Positions 16,597-27,879 are shown, numbered from the stretch's first letter. The stretch: DNA of 64,000 nt from an uncultured Muribaculaceae bacterium (GCA_947179295.1 CAMXAZ010000006.1:1-64000), one strand, 5' to 3'. The notes: generated from the sequence alone by a model not told the origin. Translations and numbers: made by a program.

Positions 16597-18078
16597 TTAA
16601 TAGTTGCGGGCAAAGAGCACTCTACGAGCCGAAGGTTTGCCGGTTACCATGCAGACACCCGGTGTTTGGTCGCCATCCAGAGGAATACAGCGGATAGTGG
16701 CTTTTGTTTCCTCTTTGATGCGTTCTTCGGTTTCGGTGGTGCCGTCCCAGTGGGCAAGGATGAATCCTCCCTTTTCAATCTCTTCTTTGAATTCTTCATA
16801 AGAATCGACTGTCCGGGTCATGGACTCCCTGTGGGTTATTGCTTTCTGATAGATGTTTGCCTGGATTTCTTCAAGCAAGCCTTTAATGTAGTCCGTGATT
16901 CCTTCCAGCGGGGCAACATGCTTCTCAAGTGTGTCACGGCGCATGACTTCGACTGTGCCGTTTTCAATGTCGCGCGCACCGATTGCGAGACGCACAGGCA
17001 CTCCCTTAAGTTCATAATCTGCAAACTTGAAGCCCGGACGCTTGTTCTCTGAGTCATCGTATTTGACACTGATGCCCATTGCGCGGAGTTCATTGACGAT
17101 CGGGTCTACTTTGGCTGAAATTTCAGCGAGCTGATCACTATTCTTGTAGATAGGCACGATCACTACCTGGATAGGAGCGAGGTGGGGAGGCAGCACAAGT
17201 CCGTTGTCATCTGAATGCGTCATGATGAGCGCGCCCATAAGACGGGTTGATACACCCCAGGAGTTTGCCCATACATATTCCGGTTTGTTGTCTTTGTTGA
17301 CGAATGTAACATCAAAGGCCTTGGCGAAATTCTGACCGAGATTATGGCTTGTGCCGGCCTGGAGGGCTTTTCCATCCTGCATCATGGCCTCAATCGTGTA
17401 GGTGTTGAGTGCTCCGGCAAAACGTTCATTTGCGGTTTTGACGCCGATGATAACGGGCATTGCCATGTAATCACGCGCGAATTTGGCGTAGATGTTGATC
17501 ATCTGAACAGTGCGGTTTTCCGATTCTTCGGCTGTCGCGTGTGCGCAGTGGCCTTCCTGCCAGAGGAATTCAGCAGTGCGCAGGAACATGCGTGTGCGCA
17601 TTTCCCAGCGCATCACATTAGCCCACTGGTTGCACAGCACGGGGAGGTCACGATAGCTGTGAATCCAGTTCTTATATGTGCCCCAGATAATTGTTTCAGA
17701 TGTAGGGCGCACAATCAGTTCTTCTTCAAGACGTGCGTCAGGGTCTACTACAACGCCATTGCCGTTGGGGTCGTTTTTGAGGCGGTAGTGTGTGACAACC
17801 GCGCATTCTTTGGCAAACCCTTCGACATGCTCAGCTTCGCGGCAGAGGAACGATTTTGGAATGAGAAGCGGGAAGTAGGCGTTCTGTACACCTGTTTCCT
17901 TGAACATGCGGTCAAGTTCGCGTTGCATTTTTTCCCAAATTGCATAACCGTAGGGCTTGATAACCATACAGCCTCTAACCGCCGACTGCTCTGCGAGATC
18001 GGCTTTGACCACGAGCTCATTATACCACTGAGAGTAGTTGTCGCTGCGTTTGGTCAGATCCTTAAGTTCTTTTGCCAT
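16597..18078 (-). CDS. proS: prolyl-tRNA synthetase, archaeal/eukaryotic type
   Basis: A 493-residue class II synthetase charging tRNA-Pro. Motif 2 ([20 protein letters not shown]) and motif 3 ([18 protein letters not shown]) are intact, an anticodon-binding domain follows (from about residue 285), and the protein ends in the tyrosine (LFARNY) typical of the archaeal/eukaryotic-type enzyme. No bacterial INS editing insertion is present. This type is known in Bacteroidota. Confidence 0.97.
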   Translation of the reverse strand: MAKELKDLTKRSDNYSQWYNELVVKADLAEQSAVRGCMVIKPYGYAIWEKMQRELDRMFKETGVQNAYFPLLIPKSFLCREAEHVEGFAKECAVVTHYRLKNDPNGNGVVVDPDARLEEELIVRPTSETIIWGTYKNWIHSYRDLPVLCNQWANVMRWEMRTRMFLRTAEFLWQEGHCAHATAEESENRTVQMINIYAKFARDYMAMPVIIGVKTANERFAGALNTYTIEAMMQDGKALQAGTSHNLGQNFAKAFDVTFVNKDNKPEYVWANSWGVSTRLMGALIMTHSDDNGLVLPPHLAPIQVVIVPIYKNSDQLAEISAKVDPIVNELRAMGISVKYDDSENKRPGFKFADYELKGVPVRLAIGARDIENGTVEVMRRDTLEKHVAPLEGITDYIKGLLEEIQANIYQKAITHRESMTRTVDSYEEFKEEIEKGGFILAHWDGTTETEERIKEETKATIRCIPLDGDQTPGVCMVTGKPSARRVLFARNY

Positions 18079-18147
18079 TTTTAATATGTTTCTGTGATAA
18101 TATATTGCAGTTATAATAGTCTGAAAGAGGTGATGACAGTTTTGCTG

Positions 18148-18792
18148 CTATTTCAAAAGTTGTCCCTTGCGGGCCAGTGTGATCATTTTCGGCCCTGGAA
18201 TCATGAAAATCTCTACGCGCCGGTTTTCACGCCGTCCATCGCGCGTGTCATTTGCCGCAACCGGATCTGTGTCGCCCATTTCGTAAGGAATCACTATCAG
18301 ATCTTCATTGATGTTGTCAAGCATCCAGTCGTAGATTGAATTGTTGCGCTCATGAGAAAGACGCATATTGTATGGAGCCGATCCGGTATTGTCGGTATGG
18401 ACGGAATAGACCAATTTCATCATAAACGGATCGGAAAATAATTTCAGTATCGGAGTGAGCCGCGATGGTGCTGATGGTGAGAGGAGGGTGTCGTTTGGAA
18501 GAAAAATATCGTCAGAAAGGACTGTGACCACAACAACCTCATCATTTCGGGTCATATCAACGATATAGTTTTTTTTAGCCAGATCCTGGGCAAGCTTGGT
18601 CATGTATGTCTTGATTGCGGCATGCTCGTTTTTCCCGACGGCGGGGGTCAGGATATTCTCATCCAAACTCATATCCATAAAGCGAGTCTCATCATAATCC
18701 TTATATGGGTCAGAGCTGTTGCTCTTTGCAGAGATCCATCCAGGCGTTAAGGCGGTTAAAGCCGATATAAATATTGACAGATATTTTTTCAT
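18148..18792 (-). CDS. OmpA-domain exported protein
   Basis: A 214-residue protein: signal peptide (residues 1-22, ending WISA), then a peptidoglycan-binding OmpA-like domain (about 85-200). The OmpA motif NMRLSHERNNSIYDWM and the following NRRVEIFM are clear. It lacks a beta-barrel, so it is a periplasmic or outer-membrane-attached wall anchor. It sits between proS and a 103-residue gene with no clear promoter. Confidence 0.85.
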   Translation of the reverse strand: MKKYLSIFISALTALTPGWISAKSNSSDPYKDYDETRFMDMSLDENILTPAVGKNEHAAIKTYMTKLAQDLAKKNYIVDMTRNDEVVVVTVLSDDIFLPNDTLLSPSAPSRLTPILKLFSDPFMMKLVYSVHTDNTGSAPYNMRLSHERNNSIYDWMLDNINEDLIVIPYEMGDTDPVAANDTRDGRRENRRVEIFMIPGPKMITLARKGQLLK

Positions 18793-18822
18793 ATTGGCGA
18801 GAATATTTGTAATGAGATGCGT

Positions 18823-19134
18823 TTAATCTTCGAAGCAATCCAGTGATTGCTCATAACGTAGTTCTGCCATGACGAGCGCTTCGACGTCATCGGGGTTTAT
18901 CGGTGAGTCCGGGTCCTTGGACAGCATTTTTCTGACATGTTTGATCAGCGCGTTGGTATTGACATCTTCGTCATCCGCTTCGGTGTCGATGTCAAGAAGT
19001 CCGTTGTCTTCATACCAATCCCAGATCATGTCAATAATGTTAAGAATCTCATCATCGACATAGAGTTTTGAAGACTCAGGAGAAAGAGCCTCGCGCATTA
19101 CTTTTATGGCTTGCTTTTCATCGAATTCTTTCAT
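18823..19134 (-). CDS. small acidic conserved protein
   Basis: A 103-residue soluble acidic protein, predicted mostly helical, with an Asp/Glu-rich middle (DIDTEADDEDVN). No family recognised. It starts 7 bp after rimM, so it probably forms a unit with it, possibly a ribosome- or translation-linked helper by position only. Confidence 0.75.
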   Translation of the reverse strand: MKEFDEKQAIKVMREALSPESSKLYVDDEILNIIDMIWDWYEDNGLLDIDTEADDEDVNTNALIKHVRKMLSKDPDSPINPDDVEALVMAELRYEQSLDCFED

Positions 19135-19141
19135 GTTGGAA

Positions 19142-19678
19142 TCAGTCGTTTAGTGTCAGTATATCTGACGGTATATCTGTGTTGACAGTCTCGTTTTCCG
19201 GATCAATGGAGAGGATGAATTCATCAGCCACCGGAATCATCAGCTCTTTGCCGTCAGGTGTTTTTACGATAAAGAGAATGTTCTGAGTGGAATCGTTGAT
19301 GTCAGAAATCTCCCCGATAGTTCCGTGTGTCATATCATTGATTTTGAAGCCGATCAGGTCAGATGCATAAAAGCCGTCTTCGTCATTGTCGTCTTCGTCA
19401 TCCGGCAGATCGGATCGAAGTATAAACAGAGACCGATTGGTAAGACCTTGGGCTTTCTCTTCGGAATCAATGCCATCAATGGTAATCAGAGAAGTGTCGG
19501 CGGTTTTGGGTCTCACCGTCTGCAGGAAGAATGGAACGAATATCCCGTCAATAGGAGCAATGACACATTTGACATCGTCCAGGTCAATGTCGGCGTTAAT
19601 CGAGACGGAAATTTCGCCTTTTATGCCATGAGGCTTGTTAAAGCGTCCTACCTCTGCTATTTCTGATAGTCTGATCAC
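19142..19678 (-). CDS. rimM: ribosome maturation factor RimM
   Basis: A 178-residue RimM: an N-terminal domain (about 1-85, with VGRFNKPHGIKGEISVSI) and a C-terminal PRC-barrel (about 95-170, with DLIGFKINDMTHGTIGEISDI). RimM binds S19 and helps 30S head assembly. The start is GTG. A stretch of acidic residues (DEDDNDED) lies between the domains. Confidence 0.95.
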   Translation of the reverse strand: MIRLSEIAEVGRFNKPHGIKGEISVSINADIDLDDVKCVIAPIDGIFVPFFLQTVRPKTADTSLITIDGIDSEEKAQGLTNRSLFILRSDLPDDEDDNDEDGFYASDLIGFKINDMTHGTIGEISDINDSTQNILFIVKTPDGKELMIPVADEFILSIDPENETVNTDIPSDILTLND

Positions 19679-19737
19679 TTGGAGTGGCTTTATGGGTTGG
19701 TTATATGATGTTTTTTAGAAGAGATTGCCGGGGCTGT

Positions 19738-20325
19738 TTATCGCTTCTTTTTCTTTTTTCCGCTTGGCGGAGCCACGATCTTGAATTCGTGAAGAACGGT
19801 TGTCTCCGGAGAAAGCTGAATCTGGCCATGTGAATACTCTGCCAGATCCTTGAAGATCTTTATGTCATCCACGCCATCTGAATTTACAGCAAGAAGCAGC
19901 TTTTTCATGTGATTGGCAATAAGCAACACAAGCTCGTTTCGCTCTTCGCCGGGCTCCATGCTGACGGCTTTTGCGATCAAGCGTTCCACATCCTTGCCAT
20001 AGTGTCGATAACGTATGTGTTCGGATGTGTATGGAATCTTTTGGGGTACTGTATTCAGATTCTCAGCTTTGACAACTTCTGTAGGATAGTCAATATCAAG
20101 TCTGAAGTCGCTCATGATGGCGAGATGATCCCACAATTTCTGCTGATAGTTTTCTTCTTCACGCAGTTTGGGGAACAGTTTGCTCATGCAGTTGATTATG
20201 GAATGTGCGCAACGAGTGCGTTCATCCCGATCTTCAATAGTCAGGCAATGTTCCACCATCTGATGAATGTTGCGCCCGTATTCAGGCAATTTCAGATGCT
20301 TTAATTGTGTATTGTAAGTCAGCAT
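19738..20325 (-). CDS. DUF4290 domain protein
   Basis: A 195-residue soluble helical protein of the DUF4290 family, essentially restricted to Bacteroidota. It begins LTYNTQLKHLKLPEYGRNIH and has the conserved block DERTRCAHSIINCMSKLFP, ending in a basic tail (SGKKKKKR). Function is unknown. It lies upstream of rimM by about 60 bp. Confidence 0.88.
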   Translation of the reverse strand: MLTYNTQLKHLKLPEYGRNIHQMVEHCLTIEDRDERTRCAHSIINCMSKLFPKLREEENYQQKLWDHLAIMSDFRLDIDYPTEVVKAENLNTVPQKIPYTSEHIRYRHYGKDVERLIAKAVSMEPGEERNELVLLIANHMKKLLLAVNSDGVDDIKIFKDLAEYSHGQIQLSPETTVLHEFKIVAPPSGKKKKKR

Positions 20326-20374
20326 TTATATTGGGGTGGTTGTGGGCCGTTTTTGGCTCCTTTTAATTGAATAA

Positions 20375-20428
20375 CATAAGGATATTCTCTTTCAGCGCTT
20401 GTTTGCTGATCAGGGAAATATCCTTATG
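20375..20428 (-). terminator. terminator hairpin after fabG
   Basis: A perfect 12-bp inverted repeat (CATAAGGATATT / AATATCCTTATG) 21 bp past the fabG stop, with a 30-nt loop. T tract weak on the minus strand. Confidence 0.5.
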
Positions 20429-20448
20429 TAATTAACGTTGGTCCGGTA

Positions 20449-21195
20449 TTACATGTTCATGCCGCCATCGACCTGGATCACCTGGCCTGATACATAGCTT
20501 GACATGTCAGAAGCAAGGAATGTCGCAACATTAGCGATGTCTTCAACCTGACCGGCGCGGCGCAGAGGAATTTTCTGAGCCCATTCTTTGCGCACGTCAT
20601 CGGGCAGAGCTGCGGTCATGGCAGTTTCGATGAAGCCTGGAGCAATGGCATTGGCGCGGATGCCACGTGAGCCGACTTCCTGAGCGATGCTCTTGGCCAA
20701 AGCGATAAGGCCGGCTTTTGATGCTGCGTAGTTTGCCTGTCCGGCATTTCCGTGAACACCTACTACAGAAGCCATATTGATGATTGAGCCCTGACGCTGA
20801 CGCATCATGATGGGAAGAACGGCATGGATGAAGTTGAACGCGCTCTTAAGGTTTACGGCGATAACAGCATCCCATTGAGCTTCGGTCATTCGCATCATCA
20901 GGCCGTCTTTAGTGATGCCGGCATTGTTGACAAGGATATCAATGTGGCCGAAATCTTCTTTGACTTTGCTGACAACTTCTTCGGTCTGTGCAAAATCAGC
21001 AGCGTTAGAAGCATAACCTACGGCGCGCACGCCAAGAGCCTGCAGTTCTTTTTCAGTTGCTTCCATATTTTCATCGCGGTTGAGGTCGGTGAATGCAATG
21101 TCAGCACCTTCCTGTGCGAATTTAACGGCGATGCTCTTTCCGATGCCACGGGCGGCGCCGGTGATGAGAGCTACTTTTCCTTCAAGTAATTTCAT
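20449..21195 (-). CDS. fabG: 3-oxoacyl-ACP reductase FabG
   Basis: A 248-residue short-chain dehydrogenase of fatty acid elongation, reducing 3-oxoacyl-ACP with NADPH. The glycine motif TGAARGIG (about residues 12-19), NNAG (about 88-91), catalytic Ser in NMASVVG and the YAASK motif (about 153-157) are intact. It starts 24 bp after the TetR gene, so the two are probably co-transcribed, possibly with the upstream efflux genes. Confidence 0.96.
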   Translation of the reverse strand: MKLLEGKVALITGAARGIGKSIAVKFAQEGADIAFTDLNRDENMEATEKELQALGVRAVGYASNAADFAQTEEVVSKVKEDFGHIDILVNNAGITKDGLMMRMTEAQWDAVIAVNLKSAFNFIHAVLPIMMRQRQGSIINMASVVGVHGNAGQANYAASKAGLIALAKSIAQEVGSRGIRANAIAPGFIETAMTAALPDDVRKEWAQKIPLRRAGQVEDIANVATFLASDMSSYVSGQVIQVDGGMNM

Positions 21196-21219
21196 TTTCT
21201 GAATAGTCGTTTTGGTTTA

Positions 21220-21819
21220 CTATATAGTTGATTTAAGTAAGAGCGTATTTAGCACGAAACTGATAACCGATTCCCTGATTCCTGCTGGGGTTATGCCCAG
21301 CTGGCTGAAATTGTCTCTCAGATGGCAATAGTCAATTCCCTGGAAGATCATCTGATAGACTTCCGGGAGCAATGATGCCTGAAGAGGATCGAAGATGCCT
21401 TTCCCGACTCCCTCGTCAATCATTTCTTTGATGAGTTCCTGCTCTTTGGCTACGGCAAGCAGTCTTATCCGCTCAAGGCGTTTGTAGTCAAGCGTAAGAT
21501 ATGAAAGCAACTGGCTTGTGGTGGATGTCCGGATGGTTTCTTCCACGATGTCGAAGCGGGCATTCAGGAAACGGCGGAGTTTTTCTTCAGGCTCAAGATC
21601 GGAATTGACGATACCACGCAATTTCATGACTATGGCATCACTTTCCCGCTCAATTACCGCTTCATAGATCTCTCTCTTGTTTTTAAAATAGGTATAGATA
21701 GTGCGCCGCCCCTTGTCAGAGGCAGTGGCAATATCGTTCATTGTTGTCCGTTCAACACCATTGCTGGTGAAAAGCTGATGGGCAACCTCAAGGAGTCTTT
21801 CGCGGGTTTTCGACGCCAT
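21220..21819 (-). CDS. TetR-family regulator
   Basis: A 199-residue TetR/AcrR regulator. The N-terminal HTH (residues 5-50: TMNDIATASDKGRRTIYTYF) is typical; the C-terminal ligand domain is all helical. It lies 93 bp after the RND permease and 24 bp before fabG, on the same strand as both. It may control the efflux operon, fabG, or both; the position is compatible with autoregulation in a shared unit. Confidence 0.93.
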   Translation of the reverse strand: MASKTRERLLEVAHQLFTSNGVERTTMNDIATASDKGRRTIYTYFKNKREIYEAVIERESDAIVMKLRGIVNSDLEPEEKLRRFLNARFDIVEETIRTSTTSQLLSYLTLDYKRLERIRLLAVAKEQELIKEMIDEGVGKGIFDPLQASLLPEVYQMIFQGIDYCHLRDNFSQLGITPAGIRESVISFVLNTLLLKSTI

Positions 21820-21912
21820 TGGTAGCTTTGAATATACGTTTTCACCTACAAAGATACGCTAATTATTTCATCAACGGAAAACAATTAAATAATGTTAACG
21901 AAAAAAATTATG

Positions 21913-24900
21913 TCAATTTTCTTCTCCGGAAGTGCTTTTATCGGTGTCTTGCAGTCTCTTGGAAGCCTGATCTGATCCCGCGAAGATTTTGGAAAGATGT
22001 TTTTCCCGAAAATTCTCCAAAAGCTCCCAAAAGCCCGGCACGAACAGAGTGCCGACAATGGCATTGACGGCCATGCCGAAAACAACGGCTGTGCCCAGCG
22101 CTATGCGTGAATTGGCTCCGGCTCCGGTGGCGAATAGCATTGGCAGCACTCCGAATACAAAAGCGAATGCGGTCATCATGATGGGGCGGAAACGGATGAC
22201 TCCGGCATCAGAGGCAGCCTCTCTGACTGACTGGCCGCTTTGCCGGAAGTCGCGTGCATATTCGACTATGAGGATAGCGTTCTTTGCAGAGAGACCGAGC
22301 AGCAGGATTATGCCGATCTGCGTGTAGATTGAGATTGACTGTGACAGAAACAGACACCCGATCACAGTGCCTAATATCGCCGTAGGCATAGATATGACAA
22401 CTGCAATCGGATCGGTCCAGCTTTCATATTGCGCTGCGAGGACCAGGATTGTCACAATGACGGCAAACAGCAATACGAATGTGATTGTGGTTCCAGCCTG
22501 AGTTTCCTGATAGGCTTCTCCGGTCCAGGCATATGCGAACTGATCGCCTACGGCTTCATCCAGAATTTCCTCCATCGCCTTGATTGTTTCCTTGCTTGAC
22601 ACATGGCTCGCCGGAGTTCCTGTGATTGATGCGGTGGTGTACATGTTATATCGGCTTACCGTTGACTGTCCGATGGTTGGTTCGATAGACATGAATGAAG
22701 AGAACGGCACCATGTCTCCGTTTGCATTGCGCACCGAGAGCCTGCCGAGTTTTCCGATACGGCTGCGGGCTTCGCTGTCAGCGCTCAGATTTACCTGATA
22801 TGTACGTCCGAATTTGACAAAGTCGTTCACATAGCTGCCGCCCATGAATTGAGCAAGTGTAGAATATATGTCGTCAACAGAGAGTCCGAGCAGTTTGGCT
22901 TTGTCTCGGTCTACTTTGATCGCATATTGAGGCACACCGGCCTGATATTGGGTGGTGAGTTGTGCGATTCTGTCATCCTTTTTAGCCTCTTCTTTCATTG
23001 CTGTCAGAACTTTCTGAAGGGCATCTGCGCCGAGGTTGTTTATGTCGAGTATCTGCATTTGCATACCTGAGGTCATACCTAAACCGGGTATGGCAGGTGG
23101 ATTGATTGAAAATACTATGGGTTCCTGATATTTGTCGGCAATTTCACTAACATGAGCCATAACGGCATCCACATCCTGCCCTTTGCCCTTGCGTTGGCTC
23201 CAGGGCTTGAGGACAACGAATAATGATCCCATATTGGCTCCGGATCCTCCGCCCATCATGGATGAACCTGAAATAGAGATCACATTATCTACTTCCGGTA
23301 TTTTTTTGATCTGATCGGCCAGACTGGTCACAACCTTATCTGTACGGTCAAGTGACGCTCCGGTCGGGAGTTGCACGGATGTCATGAAATAACCCATATC
23401 CTCCTGCGGGATATAGCTTGTAGGAAGTTTCATGAATCCCCAGAATGCGAAAAGACATATAATGACATATATTCCTATGGCGATCAATGGTCTTTGGAGC
23501 AGGCACCCGATGGCGGATGTGTACCTCTTTATGACGCTGCCATATCCTTTATTAAACCACTTATAAATAAAGAAATGAGGGTTGGGGTCTTCTTTCTTTC
23601 TGAGGAAGAGAGCACACATGGCCGGAGTGAATGTCAAAGCGTTAAATCCGGAAAATGCAACAGAGGTTGCGATAGTAAGGGCAAACTGTTTGTAGAGTTC
23701 ACCTGTGATGCCACTGATAAAAGCGGTAGGAATAAAGACAGATAGCAATACGAGAACCTCGCCTACCACAGGCCCTTGCAGTTCCTTCATTGCTTTCTCC
23801 GCGCTTTGTCTTGGCGTGAGTTTCCCTTCCTGCACGAGTCTGGCGCAGTCTTCCACCACCACAATTGCATCATCGACCACAATTGCAATCGCAAGTACAA
23901 GGCCGAATAAAGTCAGAGTGTTTATGGAAAATCCGAGCAGTTTCATTACTGCAAATGTAGCTATCAGCGAAACCGGAATAGCAATCATCGGAATGATTAC
24001 AGCCCGCCAGCTTTGCAGGAAAATGAGGATGACGATCATCACAATGAGTGTTGTTTCTACGAATGTCACAAGCACTTCGTCGATAGAGGCGTTGACAAAC
24101 GAGGTTGTATCCATGATCACTTCATAGTGTACTCCATCCGGGAAGTATTCAGAAAGCTCGTCCATTTTGGCTTTGACCTTTGTTGCGACATCAAGCGCGT
24201 TGGCGCCTGGACGCTGCTGCACGCCGATCAGTCCGGCTTGCTTGCCGGATACGTGTGAGATGGTTGAATAGCTTTCGCTGCCTAATTCAACGGTTGCAAC
24301 ATCTTTCAGACGTAATATCGAGCCGTTCGGATCTGTCTTCAAGATGATATTGCCAAACTCTTCGGCTGTCTGCAATTGTCCGTCGGAGGTCAGAGTAAAT
24401 TCAAAATCTACATCGGATGGTGCCGGCGGTGCTCCGACATTGCCTGATGAGACTTCAAGATTCTGTGACTGTATCATCTCGCTGACATCTGAAGGTGTAA
24501 TGCCGCGGATTCTCATTTTTTCGGGGTCAAGCCACACTCTCATGCTGTATTTTCCGGCTCCGAACGCACCGGCTCCTCCCACACCGTCAATTCTTGACAA
24601 CTCGTCAATAATGTTGAGCTGAGCGTAATTGGTCAGGTACAGGGCATTGTATCGGTCGGGGTTATCTCCTTCGAGCGCAATGAAAAGTATGATATCTGAT
24701 GATTCGGCCATGACTGAGACTCCCTGCTCCTTTACAGCGGTAGGAAGTGTGGCTTCGGCCAACGAAATTCTATTCTGGACCTTGACTGCCGCATCGTCCA
24801 GATTTGTGCCGTTTTCGAAAGTAATGGTCAGACTGTAAGATCCATCGCTTGAGCTCGAACTCATATACATCATGCCCTCGACTCCGTTGATCTGTTCTTC

Positions 24901-25098
24901 AATCGGAGTCCCGACTACTTCGGCAATGGTTGCCGCATCAGCTCCCGGATAGGATGCTGACACCATCACTGTAGGTGGTGTTATGTCGGGATACTGTGAC
25001 ACAGGTAGACTTTTGACAGTCATCAACCCGACCAATACCATTATTATAGCGATGACCGTGGCGAAAATCGGACGGTCTATGAAGAATCTGGAGAACAT
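21913..25098 (-). CDS. RND efflux permease, HAE1 type
   Basis: A 1061-residue AcrB/MexB-type proton-driven inner-membrane permease that exports hydrophobic or amphiphilic compounds. The proton-relay Asp pair in [13 protein letters not shown] (about residues 405-415), the TM10 [15 protein letters not shown] segment and the periplasmic porter domain are present. It begins [15 protein letters not shown]. Length is normal. It follows the adaptor by 38 bp. Confidence 0.97.
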   Translation of the reverse strand: MFSRFFIDRPIFATVIAIIMVLVGLMTVKSLPVSQYPDITPPTVMVSASYPGADAATIAEVVGTPIEEQINGVEGMMYMSSSSSDGSYSLTITFENGTNLDDAAVKVQNRISLAEATLPTAVKEQGVSVMAESSDIILFIALEGDNPDRYNALYLTNYAQLNIIDELSRIDGVGGAGAFGAGKYSMRVWLDPEKMRIRGITPSDVSEMIQSQNLEVSSGNVGAPPAPSDVDFEFTLTSDGQLQTAEEFGNIILKTDPNGSILRLKDVATVELGSESYSTISHVSGKQAGLIGVQQRPGANALDVATKVKAKMDELSEYFPDGVHYEVIMDTTSFVNASIDEVLVTFVETTLIVMIVILIFLQSWRAVIIPMIAIPVSLIATFAVMKLLGFSINTLTLFGLVLAIAIVVDDAIVVVEDCARLVQEGKLTPRQSAEKAMKELQGPVVGEVLVLLSVFIPTAFISGITGELYKQFALTIATSVAFSGFNALTFTPAMCALFLRKKEDPNPHFFIYKWFNKGYGSVIKRYTSAIGCLLQRPLIAIGIYVIICLFAFWGFMKLPTSYIPQEDMGYFMTSVQLPTGASLDRTDKVVTSLADQIKKIPEVDNVISISGSSMMGGGSGANMGSLFVVLKPWSQRKGKGQDVDAVMAHVSEIADKYQEPIVFSINPPAIPGLGMTSGMQMQILDINNLGADALQKVLTAMKEEAKKDDRIAQLTTQYQAGVPQYAIKVDRDKAKLLGLSVDDIYSTLAQFMGGSYVNDFVKFGRTYQVNLSADSEARSRIGKLGRLSVRNANGDMVPFSSFMSIEPTIGQSTVSRYNMYTTASITGTPASHVSSKETIKAMEEILDEAVGDQFAYAWTGEAYQETQAGTTITFVLLFAVIVTILVLAAQYESWTDPIAVVISMPTAILGTVIGCLFLSQSISIYTQIGIILLLGLSAKNAILIVEYARDFRQSGQSVREAASDAGVIRFRPIMMTAFAFVFGVLPMLFATGAGANSRIALGTAVVFGMAVNAIVGTLFVPGFWELLENFREKHLSKIFAGSDQASKRLQDTDKSTSGEEN

Positions 25099-25136
25099 AA
25101 GTGCACGTTTAGGGAGATTCGGAACTCAGGTTGCGA

Positions 25137-26258
25137 TTATTTTACAGTGACAGGCTTTACTTTCATGCCGTCAGTGACTTTCAGCATGGCTTTTGTCACA
25201 TAACGGGAATCGGGGGAAATGCCTGAAAGAATAACTCTCAGGGAATCGTGATAGAGCGGACCAATAGACACAGGTGTGTACACGATCTTGTCTGAATCAT
25301 TGACGACATAGAGATATTTGCCAAGCTGATCGGTGCTCAAAGCAGAGTCCTTTACCAATATTGCCTTCTTTAATTTTTTATATGGCAGATTGACCTTGAC
25401 AAACATTCCGGGGCGGAGTTCATCATACTTGTTATCGATCTTACATTGCAATGCGACAGTCCCGGTTGACGTATCTACCATAGGCGCCATATATGTGAGA
25501 TCTCCATAATATTTGTGCCCTATGGTGTCAGAAAAACTCAGTTCGACATTTTTCAGCTCCGGCATATTCCGGTAATCGTTGTTGTGCAGAAGCTCCAGCA
25601 ATCTTTCGTCTTCGATTGAAAACTGAGCTGTCAGAGTCGAATTGTTGTAGAGAGTCGTCAGAACCACCGGACTTCCTTCTCCGTTGATATATGATCCGAC
25701 ATCATATGAAGCTGATGTTACATAGCCGGATATCGGGGCGACGACTGTGCAGTATCCTAAGTTTGTTGAGGCTGTCTCCAATACGGCCTGTGCATTTTTA
25801 ATTTCTGCTTCAGCCTGCCTTAAGTCACTTTCGGCCTGAATGACTTCCATTTTGGAAACCGCATCACTTTCCAACGCTTTCTTTACTGCGTCGTAGTGGC
25901 TCTGGGCATAGTCTTTGGAACTTTTTGCCGTAGCCAGTTCGGCCTGCGCCTGCTGCACCGCATCACGATATTTGCTGTCTTCTATACGGAAGAGCACGGA
26001 GCCTTTATTGACGTATTGCCCATTTTTGAAATTTTTACTAAGCAGCTGTCCGCTGACACGGCCCACTACATCGACTTGGGCTTCCGGAGTGAAATATCCG
26101 GGATAAGTATTGGTCAAGGTCACAGAGTCAGTTTCAGGAAATGCCACATCAACTGTTTCCTCTGCATCTCCGTAAATTTGCTTATGGCTCTTGCTGCAGG
26201 ATGATGCCAATATGGCGGCAATAAGTAGTATGCCTGATGATATATACTTTGTATTCAT
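25137..26258 (-). CDS. RND adaptor (membrane fusion) lipoprotein
   Basis: A 373-residue MFP/HlyD-family lipoprotein with lipobox LASSC near residue 21. A coiled-coil hairpin (about residues 80-160, DAVQQAQAELATAKSS onward) sits between two halves of a lipoyl-like domain, followed by beta-barrel and membrane-proximal domains. The ATG at 26258 gives a compact signal peptide; one at 26279 would add seven residues. It links the permease to the outer membrane channel. Confidence 0.94.
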   Translation of the reverse strand: MNTKYISSGILLIAAILASSCSKSHKQIYGDAEETVDVAFPETDSVTLTNTYPGYFTPEAQVDVVGRVSGQLLSKNFKNGQYVNKGSVLFRIEDSKYRDAVQQAQAELATAKSSKDYAQSHYDAVKKALESDAVSKMEVIQAESDLRQAEAEIKNAQAVLETASTNLGYCTVVAPISGYVTSASYDVGSYINGEGSPVVLTTLYNNSTLTAQFSIEDERLLELLHNNDYRNMPELKNVELSFSDTIGHKYYGDLTYMAPMVDTSTGTVALQCKIDNKYDELRPGMFVKVNLPYKKLKKAILVKDSALSTDQLGKYLYVVNDSDKIVYTPVSIGPLYHDSLRVILSGISPDSRYVTKAMLKVTDGMKVKPVTVK

Positions 26259-26297
26259 GTCTTTCGTCCGGTTTTGCATTATGGATTATATTGAGTG

Positions 26298-27713
26298 TTA
26301 TTGGGCTGTGATGGAACCGCCTAATGCTTTGTAGAGGTTTATCAGCGATACAAGGGCGTCACCACGGGCTGTTATGAGGGAGTTGGCATATGTCAGTGTG
26401 TTGATCTGCGCATCTACCACATTGGTAAATGGTGTCAGTCCCTGTTTGTAGAGGCTGACTGACAGATCAAACGATTCAGAGCTTTGTTTCAGTCCGTTGG
26501 AGTTGCTGTCCATTGTCTGTAGCGAGGCAAGATATGAATTCATTGCGTTGTCAACTTCATTGACAGCAGTCAGAACAGTGAGGTTGTAATTGTCGATCCC
26601 TTCTTCAAGTTGCTCTTTAGCTTCCTGGACAGCATATTTTCTGTTGAAGCCATCAAACAGAGTCCATGAAAGGGTCGGTGTTATGGAATATTCAACACTG
26701 TTTTTGCTGAAAAGATCTTTTGCATTGTGAGCGGCAACTCCGATTGTGCCTTCCAATGTCAGATTGGGTAGATAGTCTTTTTTTGCAATTCCGATTCTGG
26801 TGGCATATGACTCAAGCTGAGCTTCTGCCGCTATTATATCAGGCCTTCTGCGGAGCAGATCTGCGGGAATTCCGGTTGCAACCATATGGCGGTATTGAGG
26901 AGGTATGAACGCTGCTGACAGCCGTGGGCGGATGGCATCAGGGTAGACCCCTAACAAGACGGCAAGTGCGTTGATAGCTTCGTTTAGCGAAGCCTCAAGT
27001 TGTGGAATCTGTGCTTCGGTTGAGTAATACACGCTTTCTGCCTGGGTTACATCAAGTTTGGACACAAGGCCTGCTTCAAAACGTGCTTTAGCGATTTCCA
27101 CTACTTTTGCCTGGGAGGCAAGGTGCTCTTTGTTGACAAATATTTTCTCCTGAAGAGTCCTCATATTCATATAGTAAGTGGCGATGTTTGCGGCGATACT
27201 CAACATGGTCCCGTCAAAGTCGGCCTTACTTACTTTCAGCAAACTTTTCTTATCCTTTACTTGAGATGCTATTTTCCCGAATAGATCAAGCTCCCAGTTC
27301 ATATCGGCTCCAAGTGAAAAATGGCTTGATGTTGATGACGGAACTGAAGTTCCTGAAATCGCACCGGCGTTCCGGCTATAGTTGTAACCCCCGCTCAGAC
27401 CGACAGTCGGATAATAGCCGGACATTGCCTGCCGGACTTGTATGTTTGCCATGTTAATACGCTTCACTGCCATACTGACATTGTAGTTGTTCTTCAAGCC
27501 CTCATCAATTAGCGAATCAAGCAGCAGATCGTCAAAGTTCAGCCACCAGTCGGCATTCTCCGGCGGTTTGGATGCAGTGACAGCCGTAGAATAATTCCAG
27601 CTTGCAGGCATATTCTCATTCAGATAGTCTGTGCTGTTATCTTTTGCGGAGATTCGTGATGAAGCGCACCCGATTCCACCTAAAATAGTTAAAGCGTAAA
27701 ATATTTTTCTCAT
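26298..27713 (-). CDS. outer membrane efflux lipoprotein, NodT/OprM type
   Basis: A 471-residue TolC-like channel of the NodT family. A signal peptide ends in a lipobox-like GGIGC (about residue 16). Two OEP repeats follow (about 70-260 and 275-460), including the conserved QAMSGYYPTVGLSGGYNYSR region. ATG at 27713 is used; a TTG at 27719 adds two residues. It is the first gene of the efflux set (channel, adaptor, permease, then TetR). Confidence 0.94.
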   Translation of the reverse strand: MRKIFYALTILGGIGCASSRISAKDNSTDYLNENMPASWNYSTAVTASKPPENADWWLNFDDLLLDSLIDEGLKNNYNVSMAVKRINMANIQVRQAMSGYYPTVGLSGGYNYSRNAGAISGTSVPSSTSSHFSLGADMNWELDLFGKIASQVKDKKSLLKVSKADFDGTMLSIAANIATYYMNMRTLQEKIFVNKEHLASQAKVVEIAKARFEAGLVSKLDVTQAESVYYSTEAQIPQLEASLNEAINALAVLLGVYPDAIRPRLSAAFIPPQYRHMVATGIPADLLRRRPDIIAAEAQLESYATRIGIAKKDYLPNLTLEGTIGVAAHNAKDLFSKNSVEYSITPTLSWTLFDGFNRKYAVQEAKEQLEEGIDNYNLTVLTAVNEVDNAMNSYLASLQTMDSNSNGLKQSSESFDLSVSLYKQGLTPFTNVVDAQINTLTYANSLITARGDALVSLINLYKALGGSITAQ

Positions 27714-27847
27714 AGTCAAAATAGTTGAATTTATAACGCCCGCTATCTGAAAAGGGTTTAGCGATTTCAGTTTCTGACATAGAGAAATACAGCTGATATT
27801 AAATGTAATTAACTTTTGTGTGCGTCAATGTTGCCCATGTGCATGTC

Positions 27848-27855
27848 TACCTTTG
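27848..27855 (+). promoter_or_regulatory. putative -7 element
   Basis: TACCTTTG matches TAnnTTTG, 25 bp before the ATG of the 102-residue gene. No well-spaced -33 element, so support is partial. Confidence 0.35.
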
Positions 27856-27879
27856 CCTTTGTAAAAAAACAATAGGCTT

